Positions 8,483 through 16,408 of a stretch of 64,000 nt of DNA are shown one piece after another. The stretch spans positions 62,001-126,000 of the forward strand of contig NZ_JAFFSU010000006.1 of NCBI RefSeq assembly GCF_017948455.1. The letters run 5' to 3'. The position numbers and the translations under genes were made by a program. The DNA comes from Streptomyces sp. GESEQ-4. Lineage in GTDB: Bacteria > Actinomycetota > Actinomycetes > Streptomycetales > Streptomycetaceae. The stretch's first letter is position 1; the number at the start of each line of letters is the position of its first letter. A model generated the notes under the pieces. The model made no database searches, had not been told where the DNA came from, and saw only the letters and a program-made list of their open reading frames with translations.

Positions 8483-9631
8483 ATGGAACTGAACAGACGA
8501 ACGGTCATCGCCGGAGCAGCGGCGGCGGGCATAGCCGCCACCACGCTCGGCGGCACCGCGCACGCCACGGGAGGCAAGAAGCCGGTGAAGTCGCTCTTCG
8601 GCAAGCTCGCCGACGGCACGAAGGTCCACAGCTGGTCGCTGGAGAACGGGGGGACGCGGCTGAAGGTCCTCTCCTACGGCGGCATCGTCCAGTCCCTGGA
8701 GATCCCCGACCGGCGCGGGCGCTACACCAACGTGTCGCTCGGCTTCGACAACATCGAGGACTACGTCGCCAACAGCCCGTACTTCGGCGCGCTGATCGGC
8801 CGTTACGGCAACCGCATCGCCAAGGGCAAGTTCACCCTGGACGGCAAGAACTACCAGCTCGACGTCAACGACGGCGAGCAGAGCCTGCACGGTGGCGCCA
8901 AGGGCTTCGACAAGCGGGTGTGGAACGTCGAGCCGTTCACCAAGGGCTCGGACGTCGGCCTGTACCTGTACTACACGAGCGTCGACGGCGAGATGGGCTA
9001 CCCCGGAACGCTGAAGACCAAGGTGACGTACACCCTCACCCGGCACGGCGACTGGCGCATCGACTACGAGGCCACCACCGACAAGGCCACCGTCGTCAAC
9101 CTCACCAGCCACGTCTACTGGAACCTCGCGGGCGAGAGCAGCGGCACCATCTACGACCACGAACTGTCCATCGCCGCCTCCCGCTACACGCCGGTCGACT
9201 CGGGGCTGATCCCCACGGGCGAGCTGGCGAGGGTCGGGGGCACGCCCTTCGACTTCCGCTCCACCAAGACCGTCGGCGAGGACATCCGCGTCCCCCACCA
9301 GCAGCTGCTGTACGGCAAGGGCATCGACCACAACTGGGCGCTCGACAAGGGCATCACGGCCCGGCCGCAGCACGTCGCCACCCTCCGCGACCCGTCCTCG
9401 GGCCGCACGATGAAGATCGCCACGACCGAGCCGGGCCTGCAGTTCTACTCGGGCAACTTCCTCGACGGCAGCTTCGCCGGCACCGGCGGCAGCATCTACC
9501 GGCAGGGCGACGCGCTGTGCTTGGAGACACAGCACTTCCCGGACTCGCCGAACCAGCCGTCGTTCCCGTCGACAACGCTGCGACCTGGGCAGACGTACCG
9601 TTCGACCACGGTTCACTCCTTCGGAAAGTGA
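8483..9631 (+). CDS. galM: Exported aldose 1-epimerase (mutarotase), Tat signal
   Basis: 382-residue galactose-mutarotase family enzyme interconverting alpha and beta anomers of aldoses. ATG 8483 follows AGGAG by 6 nt. The N-terminus MELNRRTVIAG plus an Ala-rich core looks like a twin-arginine signal, so the enzyme acts outside the cell. Family motifs include RYGNRI (about 110), LHGGAKGFDKR (about 140), the catalytic histidine in TSHVYWNL (about 212), DHNWALD (about 280) and the general-base glutamate in TEPGLQFYSG (about 318). It sits directly after a monosaccharide importer; an extracellular mutarotase would keep sugars in the anomer the binding protein prefers. An isolated 12-bp hairpin lies downstream. 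Confidence 0.9.
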   Translation: MELNRRTVIAGAAAAGIAATTLGGTAHATGGKKPVKSLFGKLADGTKVHSWSLENGGTRLKVLSYGGIVQSLEIPDRRGRYTNVSLGFDNIEDYVANSPYFGALIGRYGNRIAKGKFTLDGKNYQLDVNDGEQSLHGGAKGFDKRVWNVEPFTKGSDVGLYLYYTSVDGEMGYPGTLKTKVTYTLTRHGDWRIDYEATTDKATVVNLTSHVYWNLAGESSGTIYDHELSIAASRYTPVDSGLIPTGELARVGGTPFDFRSTKTVGEDIRVPHQQLLYGKGIDHNWALDKGITARPQHVATLRDPSSGRTMKIATTEPGLQFYSGNFLDGSFAGTGGSIYRQGDALCLETQHFPDSPNQPSFPSTTLRPGQTYRSTTVHSFGK

Positions 9632-9709
9632 CCCTGCTTCACAGCAGCTTCACAATTTTCCACCGAATCCACAGCGGTTGAACAGCGCCTCATAGGCATC
9701 CGTATCTAA

Positions 9710-9741
9710 GGGCGGCCCGCGCTCCCCCGCGCGGGCCGCCC
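9710..9741 (+). terminator. Strong hairpin terminator after galM
   Basis: Perfect 12-bp stem, GGGCGGCCCGCG at 9710-9721 and its complement at 9730-9741, with an 8-nt C-rich loop, between galM and the aminotransferase gene. Confidence 0.75.
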
Positions 9742-9793
9742 AAAGACGACGGACCCGGTCGTCCCCACCGGGTCCGCCCCATACGGAGGTTCC

Positions 9794-11446
9794 ATGGCTG
9801 AGAACGTCACCTCGCTGTTCCGCAGCACGGCGGCGCACAGCCCGTCGATGGCGGCGCTGACCCGCGAGGGCGGCGACGGAGCCGGTCCGATCGACTTCTG
9901 TATCCCGTGCAACCCGTACTTCCCCACGCCCGCGATGTTCGACGACATGGCGGGCCGGTTGCGCGACATCATCACGTACTACCCCAGCAGCGCCGACACG
10001 ATCACGGCCGAGCTGTGCAACCTCCTCCAACTCCCGCCGCAGGCCGTCGCGATGGGCAACGGCTCGACCGAGCTGATCACCTGGATCGACCACCTGATGG
10101 TGCGTGAGTCCCTCGCCATCCCCGTCCCCACCTTCGGCCGCTGGACCGACCAGCCGATGGAGACCGGCAAGCGGGTCGACATGTTCCCGCTCCAGGAGTC
10201 CAGCGGCTTCGCCCTGGACCTCGCGCAGTACGCCGAGTTCATCCGGGCCCGCGGCACCCGCGTCGCCGTCATCTGCAACCCGAACAACCCCGACGGCGGC
10301 TATCTGCACAAGCACGCGCTGGTGCAGTTCATGGACGCGATGGCCGACCGGGACCTGATCGTCATCGACGAGTCGTTCCTGGAGTTCGCGGACGCCGAGC
10401 AGGAGCCGTCGGTCGTCCAGGAGGCGATGCTCCGCCCGAACGTCATCGTCCTGCGCAGCCTCGGCAAGAACTTCGGCCTGCACGGCATACGCTTCGGCTA
10501 TCTGGTCGCCAACCCGGCGCTCGCGGGCCGCGTCCGCTCGATGCTGCCGAAGTGGAACCTCAACGCCTTCGCCGAGCACGTGGTGTTCATGCTGAAGAAC
10601 CACGGCCAGGAGTACGCCCAGAGCCTGCACCAGGTGCGCCGCGACCGCCTGGACATGGCCAGCCAGCTCTCCGCCCTGCCCGGCCTCACGGTCTACCCCT
10701 CCCAGGGCAACTTCCTCTTCGTACGCCTCCCCGTGGGCGCGGAAGGCACCGTGGTCCGGGACCGACTGCTCACCGAGCACCGGATCCTGGTCCGCGAGTG
10801 CGGCAACAAGATCGGTTCGTCCAGCCGCTTCCTGCGGCTCGTGGTGCGCCCTCAGGTCGACGTGCGTCGCCTGGTGTCCGGCCTGGAACAGGTGCTCTAC
10901 GGGACCAGGAGGGGAGCCGCCGTGCCCGAGCTGGGTACAGGGACCAACTACAGCTCGGGTACGGCGGCAGTGGACCGGTTGATCGGACAGACCAACGGGG
11001 CGGGCGTGCAGGGCCTCGCGGCGCAGGCGACGGCCTCCGGCGGTATGGGGGGTCAGGGGCAGGCGGGGGCGCCCATGCCAACGCCGATGCCGACGCCTGC
11101 GCCGATGCCCGCGCCGACGCCGATGCCGGCGGCTGCTTCGGCGCAGTCCTATCCGCAGCCGGTTGCCGCGCAGGCGTATCCGCAGCCGGTGCCTCCGGCG
11201 GCGCCGCCGCCACAGCAGTTCCCGGCGCCCCAGCCGATCCCTGCGCCGCAGCAGCCCGTCCCCGCGCAGTTCCCGGCGGCCGCGGCGTCTGCGGCCCAGC
11301 CGACGGGGCCCACGCCGGTGGGGGTTCCGGCGCGGGGTGGGCTTACCGCTGCGCAGGTACGGGGTACTAATGGGCTGACTCCGGCGCCGGCCACTGGGTG
11401 GCCGAATGCCGGGAGTTGGCCTAGTGCGGCGGGGCAGGCGGGGTAG
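9794..11446 (+). CDS. Class I/II PLP aminotransferase with Pro/Ala-rich C-terminal tail
   Basis: 550 residues. The first 375 or so form a fold-type I aminotransferase of the histidinol-phosphate aminotransferase/CobC group: NPYFPTP near 38, GNGSTELI (about 95), CNPNNPDGG (about 163), DESFLEF (about 195), the PLP lysine Lys225 in SLGKNFG, and the Arg segment FLRLVVRPQ near the end of the domain. The remaining 170 residues are low complexity, rich in Pro, Ala and Met (PMPTPMPTP, SYPQPVAAQAYPQP repeats), and not part of the fold. RBS GGAGG precedes ATG 9794. Isolated between a terminator and a convergent operon. Substrate unknown; a second true HisC would be expected elsewhere. Confidence 0.85.
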   Translation: MAENVTSLFRSTAAHSPSMAALTREGGDGAGPIDFCIPCNPYFPTPAMFDDMAGRLRDIITYYPSSADTITAELCNLLQLPPQAVAMGNGSTELITWIDHLMVRESLAIPVPTFGRWTDQPMETGKRVDMFPLQESSGFALDLAQYAEFIRARGTRVAVICNPNNPDGGYLHKHALVQFMDAMADRDLIVIDESFLEFADAEQEPSVVQEAMLRPNVIVLRSLGKNFGLHGIRFGYLVANPALAGRVRSMLPKWNLNAFAEHVVFMLKNHGQEYAQSLHQVRRDRLDMASQLSALPGLTVYPSQGNFLFVRLPVGAEGTVVRDRLLTEHRILVRECGNKIGSSSRFLRLVVRPQVDVRRLVSGLEQVLYGTRRGAAVPELGTGTNYSSGTAAVDRLIGQTNGAGVQGLAAQATASGGMGGQGQAGAPMPTPMPTPAPMPAPTPMPAAASAQSYPQPVAAQAYPQPVPPAAPPPQQFPAPQPIPAPQQPVPAQFPAAAASAAQPTGPTPVGVPARGGLTAAQVRGTNGLTPAPATGWPNAGSWPSAAGQAG

Positions 11447-11501
11447 GTAGCGCCTTTTCGCCGTAGGGGTGCGGGGGCTTGGGCGGGTAGCGGTTCGTTG
11501 T

Positions 11502-11538
11502 GGCTTGTCGCGCAGTTCCCCGCGCCCCTTACGGGGCG
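11502..11538 (+). repeat. Dispersed Streptomyces intergenic repeat, copy 1
   Basis: Starts GGCTTGTCGCGCAGTTCCCC and continues GCGCCCCT, 28 bases identical to copies at 23055 and 36566. It ends in a small hairpin CGCCCC-TTAC-GGGGCG (11523-11538). It lies in the 97-nt gap between convergent genes and may act as a bidirectional terminator. Confidence 0.75.
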
Positions 11539-11543
11539 ATGTG

Positions 11544-12977
11544 CTACACGGCGTTCAGGCGCCACTGTTGGCAGTTGTTGTTCAGCCATGTCCACTGTCT
11601 TACGTCCGACCCGTCCGCGGTCGAGCAGTTCGCTACGTCCGCCACCTTGCCGGTCGCCTGATTCACGATCCGGACGTAGCCGTCAGCCGTCGCCTGGAAC
11701 CTGAACCGCTGGCACGTGTTGTTCAGCCAGGACCACTGGCGTAGGTCGGTGCCGTCGACGGAGGAGCAGTTCTCGGTGTCGAGGACCTTGCCGGTGGCGG
11801 TGTTCACCAGGCGGTGGGTGTCGTCGGCCAGGTCTTCGAGGCGCCATTTCTGGTTGGTGCCGCCGTTGCACGTCCACTGCTGGACGTTGGTGCCGTCGGC
11901 CGTCGAACCCCCGGCCACCTCAAGGCACTTACCGCTGTTGCGGTTGGTGAGGGTGTACGTCGTGGAGGCGGAGGCCGGTTCTCCCGACGGGCCGGGCATG
12001 CTCGCGCCGAGGCGGGCCGGTGTGCCGAAGTTCGGGGTGCCGTCGGAGTTCCAGGTGAACTTCTGGGCGCGGGTTGTGCGGCCGTTGTCGCAGCCCTCGG
12101 AGGCCGCGTCGTTGGCGTGGTAGACGATCCAGTTCTCGGTGCCGTCGGGTGAGGTGAAGAAGCCGTTGTGGCCGGGGCCGTAGACGCCGGCGGAGTCGTT
12201 GCGCTGGAAGACCGGCGTGGACTTCTTGGTCCAGGAGGACGCGGAGAGCGGGTTGGAGCCGGTGAGGCTGAGCTGGCCGAGTTTGTAGTCGGGGGTCCAA
12301 CAGCCGCTCGCCGAGTAGATGAGGTAGGTCCGGCCGCCCCGTTGCAGGATCTCCGGGCCTTCGTTCACCGAACCGCCGGAGGTCTCCCAGGAGTTGGTGG
12401 GGGTGGAGACGGTGGAGAAGCCGGTGGCGAGGGTGTAGGGGTTGGACATACGGGCGGCCACCAGGTTCTGGGTGCCTCCGCTCGCGCTGCCGAACAAGTA
12501 CAGGCTGCCGTTGATCGTGGCGACCGTAGGGTCCAGCATCCAGGCCGAGTTGAGCTGGTTGCGGTAGGTGTACGGGCCCATGGGGTCGGAGCCGGCGCTC
12601 TCCAGGACGTGAGTGCGTTGGGTCGGGTTGTAGTCGGAGACGTTCTGGCCGGCGACGTAGTACAGATACCAGCGACCGTTGATGAAGTGGATCTCCGGCG
12701 CCCAGATGTTGCAGCAGCGGTTCGCCGCGTCACCCTTCCACACCTCCACGCTGGGCGCGGTGGCGAGCCCGGCGAGGGTCGTGGACTTGCGCATGGTGAT
12801 GACGTCGGTCCAACTCGTCGTCACCATGTAGTAGTTGCCGTTGTGGTATGAGATCCAGGGGTCGGCGCCCTTCTGTGCCTTGACGGGGTTGGCGAAGGAG
12901 GCGGCGCTCGCGGAGGACTGTCCCAGGCTCAGCAGGAAGACCAGCGCGGCCAGCAGGGTCAGTAGGCGACGGGCCAT
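11544..12977 (-). CDS. Secreted GH43 arabinan-active glycosidase with C-terminal CBM13 (ricin-B)
   Basis: 477 residues. A signal peptide (hydrophobic core residues 5-19, Ala-rich cleavage region about 23-26) is followed by a five-bladed GH43 catalytic domain to about residue 335. The catalytic base is in GADPW (Asp39), the pKa-modulating Asp in MLDPT (about 148) and the general acid Glu in NEGPEI (about 204). The C-terminal ricin-B trefoil (about 345-477) shows three Q-x-W type repeats (QQWTC, RQWSW, RQWTW) for binding polysaccharide. Probably an exo-acting alpha-L-arabinofuranosidase/arabinanase on plant arabinan, though GH43 also includes xylosidases. ATG 12977 overlaps the end of the upstream GH43 gene by 19 bp, and GGAG precedes it. 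Confidence 0.87.
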   Translation of the reverse strand: MARRLLTLLAALVFLLSLGQSSASAASFANPVKAQKGADPWISYHNGNYYMVTTSWTDVITMRKSTTLAGLATAPSVEVWKGDAANRCCNIWAPEIHFINGRWYLYYVAGQNVSDYNPTQRTHVLESAGSDPMGPYTYRNQLNSAWMLDPTVATINGSLYLFGSASGGTQNLVAARMSNPYTLATGFSTVSTPTNSWETSGGSVNEGPEILQRGGRTYLIYSASGCWTPDYKLGQLSLTGSNPLSASSWTKKSTPVFQRNDSAGVYGPGHNGFFTSPDGTENWIVYHANDAASEGCDNGRTTRAQKFTWNSDGTPNFGTPARLGASMPGPSGEPASASTTYTLTNRNSGKCLEVAGGSTADGTNVQQWTCNGGTNQKWRLEDLADDTHRLVNTATGKVLDTENCSSVDGTDLRQWSWLNNTCQRFRFQATADGYVRIVNQATGKVADVANCSTADGSDVRQWTWLNNNCQQWRLNAV

Positions 12978-13927
12978 CCGCTGCTCCAGTTCAGGAGGTT
13001 GATGCCGAGTTTGGGTGTGCCGTTGTCCTGGGCGTCGTAGTAGTGGTAGACGATCAGGTCGCCGTCGGCGTCGTTCATGATCGACTGTCCGCCGGGGCCG
13101 ATGTAGCGGCCGTGGGACTCGAGGACGGGTGTCCCGCCGTTGTTCATCATCGCGACGCCGTTCTTGTCGTGGTACGGGCCGGTGACGCTGGTGGCACGGC
13201 CGACCTTGACCTTGTATGTGGAGCTGGTGCCGGCGCAGCAGGTGTCGTACGAGGCGAAGAGGTAGTAGTAGCTGCCGCGCTTGACGATGTACGGCGCTTC
13301 GACGGCCTTGGTGCCGGTCGGGCGGGAGGCGAGCGAGTACCGGGTGGTGTTGCCGGCGAGCTGCTTACCGGTGGACGGGTTGAGCTGGATCATCTTGATG
13401 CCGGTCCACCAACTGCCGAAGGACAGCCACCACTTGCCGTCGCTGTCGACGAACAGGTTCGGGTCGATGGCGTTGTAGTCGCTGGACGAGCCGGAGGTGT
13501 AGACGGTCCCCTGGTCGGTCCAGCTGCCGGGCCGGCCGGTGCTGGAGGTGGCCAGCCCGATGGCCGAGGTGTTCGAGCCGAACTTCGAGACGGAGTAGTA
13601 CAGCAGGTACTTGCCGCCCTGGTAGGAGATGTCCGGCGCCCAGGCTTCCGGCACGGAGGAGTACGACGACCACCAGCCCGGGCGGGAGGAGAAGGCGTCG
13701 GCGCCCGCGCTGAAGGCGATGCGGTTGCCGGACGACTTGCTCGCGATGCCGCCGCCGGTGGCGTACAGCAGGTACTGGCCGGACGAGGTGCGGATCATCG
13801 TCGGGTCGTGGGTGACGATGGAGCCGGTGACGGTACCGGGGTTGGGGTAGGCCGACGCGCTGGAGGGGATGAGGGCCAGCAAGGCGGCGGCGGGGAGGGC
13901 GAGAAGAGCGGTTCTGGTGCGGCTCAC
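12959..13927 (-). CDS. Secreted GH43 endo-1,5-alpha-L-arabinanase
   Basis: 322 residues. The start is GTG 13927 with AGGAG 7 nt upstream; the frame is open further but without an RBS. The signal peptide ends near SSASA. GH43 signature residues are the base Asp in VTHDPTM, the Asp in NAIDPNL and the acid Glu in VEAPYIV. The FASYDTCCAG and GPGGQS segments match bacterial endo-arabinanases, which cut the backbone of arabinan. It is the first gene of a two-gene leftward operon; the second adds an exo-type GH43-CBM13. A TTGACG/TACGTT promoter and an IclR-like half-site lie upstream. It is a close paralogue of the GH43 at 23081, which belongs to the transporter operon. Confidence 0.92.
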   Translation of the reverse strand: MSRTRTALLALPAAALLALIPSSASAYPNPGTVTGSIVTHDPTMIRTSSGQYLLYATGGGIASKSSGNRIAFSAGADAFSSRPGWWSSYSSVPEAWAPDISYQGGKYLLYYSVSKFGSNTSAIGLATSSTGRPGSWTDQGTVYTSGSSSDYNAIDPNLFVDSDGKWWLSFGSWWTGIKMIQLNPSTGKQLAGNTTRYSLASRPTGTKAVEAPYIVKRGSYYYLFASYDTCCAGTSSTYKVKVGRATSVTGPYHDKNGVAMMNNGGTPVLESHGRYIGPGGQSIMNDADGDLIVYHYYDAQDNGTPKLGINLLNWSSGWPVAY

Positions 13928-13940
13928 GTGAACGCTCCTG

Positions 13941-14005
13941 TTCTGTATCTCGAACAACGATCGTCACTTCGGACGGAACGTAGAATCGAATCACTTGCGC
14001 GTCAA
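13941..14005 (-). promoter_or_regulatory. Promoter and operator of secreted arabinanase operon
   Basis: On the minus strand: TTGACG at 14005-14000, 17-nt spacer, TACGTT at 13982-13977. Downstream, GTTCGAGATA (13955-13946) is the half-site shared with the other putative IclR targets. The -35 element lies inside the 3' end of the neighbouring anti-sigma gene. The transporter operon promoter at 27279 has the same TTGACG-N17 layout. Confidence 0.6.
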
Positions 14006-14455
14006 TGACCCGCGCGGAAGGTCCACCTCCGCGAGGACGGTCTTGCCGGGAAGGTCCCGATCCAGCACCTCCCACCGGTCGGCCAGCGCCTCCACGAGGA
14101 CGAGTCCACGGCCGTGTTCGTCGAGGGGACCCGGAGGCGGTACGTCGCCCGGCTTCGGGACGCCGGCTTCGGTACGGGTGTCACTGACCTCGACCCGGAC
14201 GCTCCCCGTCGGCAGCGACAGCCGCAGCTCGAAGTCCCGTCCTGGGACCCGGCCGTGGGTCACCGCGTTGGCCGCCAGCTCGGCGACGATCACAGCGACG
14301 GCGTCAGAGACGGCACTGCCGTACGGGATGCCCCATTCGTGGAGCTGGTTCAGGGCAAGGTGCCGGGCGAGACGGGCGCCGCGTGGGGTGACGCTGAGAC
14401 GCAGGGTGAACGTACGTACGGTAACCGGGGGTTGGGGGGTGAGCGGTGCGTGCAT
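13991..14455 (-). CDS. HATPase_c_2 anti-sigma-factor-like ATP-binding protein
   Basis: 154 residues with the GHKL fold of RsbW/SpoIIAB-like proteins, abundant in Streptomyces. The N box AELAANAVTHG is near residues 68-78, G1 is in VEVSDT (about 101) and G2 GRGLVLVEALADRW near 125-138. Such proteins bind ATP and often act as serine kinases or anti-sigma partners; no cognate sigma factor or antagonist lies nearby. It diverges from the XRE/DUF397 pair, a common Streptomyces arrangement suggesting joint regulation. Confidence 0.87.
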   Translation of the reverse strand: MHAPLTPQPPVTVRTFTLRLSVTPRGARLARHLALNQLHEWGIPYGSAVSDAVAVIVAELAANAVTHGRVPGRDFELRLSLPTGSVRVEVSDTRTEAGVPKPGDVPPPGPLDEHGRGLVLVEALADRWEVLDRDLPGKTVLAEVDLPRGSLTRK

Positions 14456-14501
14456 GCGCTCAATCTGGCGACTTCGGCGGGCAGTTCACCAGGTCGGCGG
14501 C

Positions 14502-14524
14502 GCGTACGGTGCGGGAGCGTACGC
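14502..14524. promoter_or_regulatory. Inverted repeat between anti-sigma and XRE genes
   Basis: GCGTAC (14502-14507) and GTACGC (14519-14524), 11 nt apart, in the 130-nt divergent intergenic region. A plausible operator for the adjacent XRE regulator, not proven. Confidence 0.4.
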
Positions 14525-14585
14525 GGTTACGGGGTGGACAGTACGCGTGACTGGCCGTGACCATGTGTGCGGGAGGTGACCGACA

Positions 14586-15419
14586 GTGGTCGATGCGGCG
14601 GTGGGTGGCGGTGAGCCGGAGGCCTCGGACAGTCTGCGGACGTTCGGGGCGGTGGTGCAGGCGTTGCGGGAGCACGCGGGGCTGAGCCGGGAGGAGTTCG
14701 GGGAGCGGGTGGGGCTGTCCAAACACACCGTGGCTTCGGTGGAGTTGGGTCGGCGGATGCCGGATCCGACGTTCGCGGAGCGGTCGGAGGGGGTGCTGGG
14801 GAATACGGGCGCCGTACGGAACGCGGCCAAGCATCTGGCTCGGCAGCCGGGGTTGGCGGCGTGGTTCCGGCGGTGGGCGCAGCTTGAGGCCACGGCGATC
14901 ACGCTGTACACGTACGAATGCCGGTTGATTCCGGGGCTGTTGCAGACGGAGGCGTACGCGCGGACCCTGTTCACGAACCAGTTGCCTCCGCTGAGCGACG
15001 AGCAGATCGAGGCGCAGTGGGTAGCGCGGGCGGAACGGCAGCGGCTGCTGCGGGAACGCCCGAACACGGCGTTCGCGTTCATCCTGGAGGAGCACCTGTT
15101 CCGTCGGCGAACGGGCGGTTCGGAGGTCACGCGGGAGCTCGTCGATCATGTACTGGAGATCGCCCAACTACGGAACGTGGAACTCCAGATCATGCCGACG
15201 GAGCAGGAGACCCACGCGGGACTGGACGGTCCCATGCGACTGCTGGAGACACCGGAGAACAAGTGGTTCGCCTACTGCGAGGGGCAGGAAAGCGGCCAGT
15301 TCATCGCCGACCCAAAGGTGGTCAGCATGCTTCAAATGCGGTATGCCAGGATGCGCTCACAGGCTCTCACTCTCAAAGACTCCATGAGCCTGTTGCAGCG
15401 GATGCGAGGAGACCAATGA
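14586..15419 (+). CDS. XRE-family regulator with DUF5753
   Basis: 277 residues, GTG start with GGGAGG upstream. The N-terminal helix-turn-helix (about residues 14-65; SREEFGERVGLSKHTVASVE) is followed by the DUF5753 domain (about 95-270) with the LIPGLLQTEAYAR motif. These proteins pair with small DUF397 partners in Streptomyces and regulate development or antibiotic production. ATGA overlap with the DUF397 gene indicates coupling. Confidence 0.9.
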   Translation: MVDAAVGGGEPEASDSLRTFGAVVQALREHAGLSREEFGERVGLSKHTVASVELGRRMPDPTFAERSEGVLGNTGAVRNAAKHLARQPGLAAWFRRWAQLEATAITLYTYECRLIPGLLQTEAYARTLFTNQLPPLSDEQIEAQWVARAERQRLLRERPNTAFAFILEEHLFRRRTGGSEVTRELVDHVLEIAQLRNVELQIMPTEQETHAGLDGPMRLLETPENKWFAYCEGQESGQFIADPKVVSMLQMRYARMRSQALTLKDSMSLLQRMRGDQ

Positions 15420-15625
15420 GCACGTCCGACCTGGCCTGGTTCAAGAGCAGTTACAGCGGAGGCTCCGGCGACGACTGCGTCGAGATCGCCGTCACCCCCG
15501 CCACCATCCACATCCGCGACTCCAAGGACAAGCAGGGCCCTCAGCTCACCCTCTCCCCCACCGCCTGGGCCGACTTCCTCACTTACCCGGGCACTCCTTC
15601 CAGGCCAAGTGGTAGGTCGTGCTGA
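15416..15625 (+). CDS. DUF397 protein, altered C-terminus
   Basis: 69 residues, ATG overlapping the XRE stop. The DUF397 pattern WFKSSYSGG...CVEIA...RDSKDK...WADFL is complete up to about residue 59. Members normally stop just after WADFL-hydrophobic; here the frame runs on with PGTPSRPSGRSC into the end of the convergent DUF4360 gene (47-bp overlap), suggesting loss of the original stop. Confidence 0.87.
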   Translation: MSTSDLAWFKSSYSGGSGDDCVEIAVTPATIHIRDSKDKQGPQLTLSPTAWADFLTYPGTPSRPSGRSC

Positions 15626-16235
15626 TGTCGCCGTCGGTCGAGTCCATCGTCATGAAGCTGGAGCTGCCCGGCGTCGACGTGCCCGCGCTCACGCGCAGCT
15701 CTGTGTTGATGTTGAAGTTGCGCTCGACTCCGCAGGGCGACCAGACGATCTGGGCGTACTCCGTCTGGTCCGTGGCCTGCCAGTTGTCGTTGTAGACGCC
15801 GCTGAAGTTGTGGGTCTTGGACGCCGTGTTCGACGAGCCCTGGAAGTAGTACGAGGCCTTCTGCATGCCGGTCGCGCCGCGCTGGAGTGAGGCGAAGCCC
15901 CGGTAGTCCGCGCTGGCGATGCCGTAGGTGAAGCCGCCGGGGACGTGGACGATCAGGTTGAGCTGGCAGTTCTTGCGGAACGCCGTGGGGTCGGCGTTGC
16001 CGCCGACCTTGGCGAGGTAGTCGCTGTAGGTGACGGTGAAGGCGGTGTTGTCCGGGGAGACGGCCACGGCGGCCGTGCCCAGCGGGCAGCCCGAGCCGTT
16101 CACGGTGGCGATCTTGATGACGACCTTGTCCGCGGGCGGGTCGTCGAACGAGGAGGTCGGGGTCGCGTGCGCGGGCAGTGTGGCCGTGAGGAGAGCGGCC
16201 AGCGCGCCGCCGCTCAGCAGGAGTCCACGAGACAT
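15579..16235 (-). CDS. Secreted DUF4360 protein
   Basis: 218 residues. The start is ATG 16235 with GGAGAG 5 nt upstream; the frame continues open upstream through another gene but only this start has an RBS. Signal peptide: SRGLLLSGGALAALL then AHA. The mature part has the DUF4360 features GSGCP near residue 49, NCQLN (about 106), a YFQGSS turn and a WSPCG near 167. Cysteine pairs fit an exported disulfide protein. Function unknown. Confidence 0.85.
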   Translation of the reverse strand: MSRGLLLSGGALAALLTATLPAHATPTSSFDDPPADKVVIKIATVNGSGCPLGTAAVAVSPDNTAFTVTYSDYLAKVGGNADPTAFRKNCQLNLIVHVPGGFTYGIASADYRGFASLQRGATGMQKASYYFQGSSNTASKTHNFSGVYNDNWQATDQTEYAQIVWSPCGVERNFNINTELRVSAGTSTPGSSSFMTMDSTDGDISTTYHLAWKECPGK

Positions 16236-16408
16236 GGTCTCTCCAAAGGGTTGGGGGGTGGCTGTGTGCCTCCAGCCTTCGTTGAGTTTTGAAGAAACTG
16301 TGAGGTTTCTGTGAAGACGAGAGGCGTTCGCATCGTACGAGCCGCACGCACGGCCGTCATGGGCGAACTCCAGCCATTTACAACCCAGTTGAGCGAGCAG
16401 GGGCGGGT
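16236..16408 (-). promoter_or_regulatory. Leader/intergenic region upstream of DUF4360 gene
   Basis: 173 nt between two leftward genes. The only structure seen is a short inverted repeat AGAAAC/GTTTCT around 16293-16309. No clear -35/-10 pair. Confidence 0.3.
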
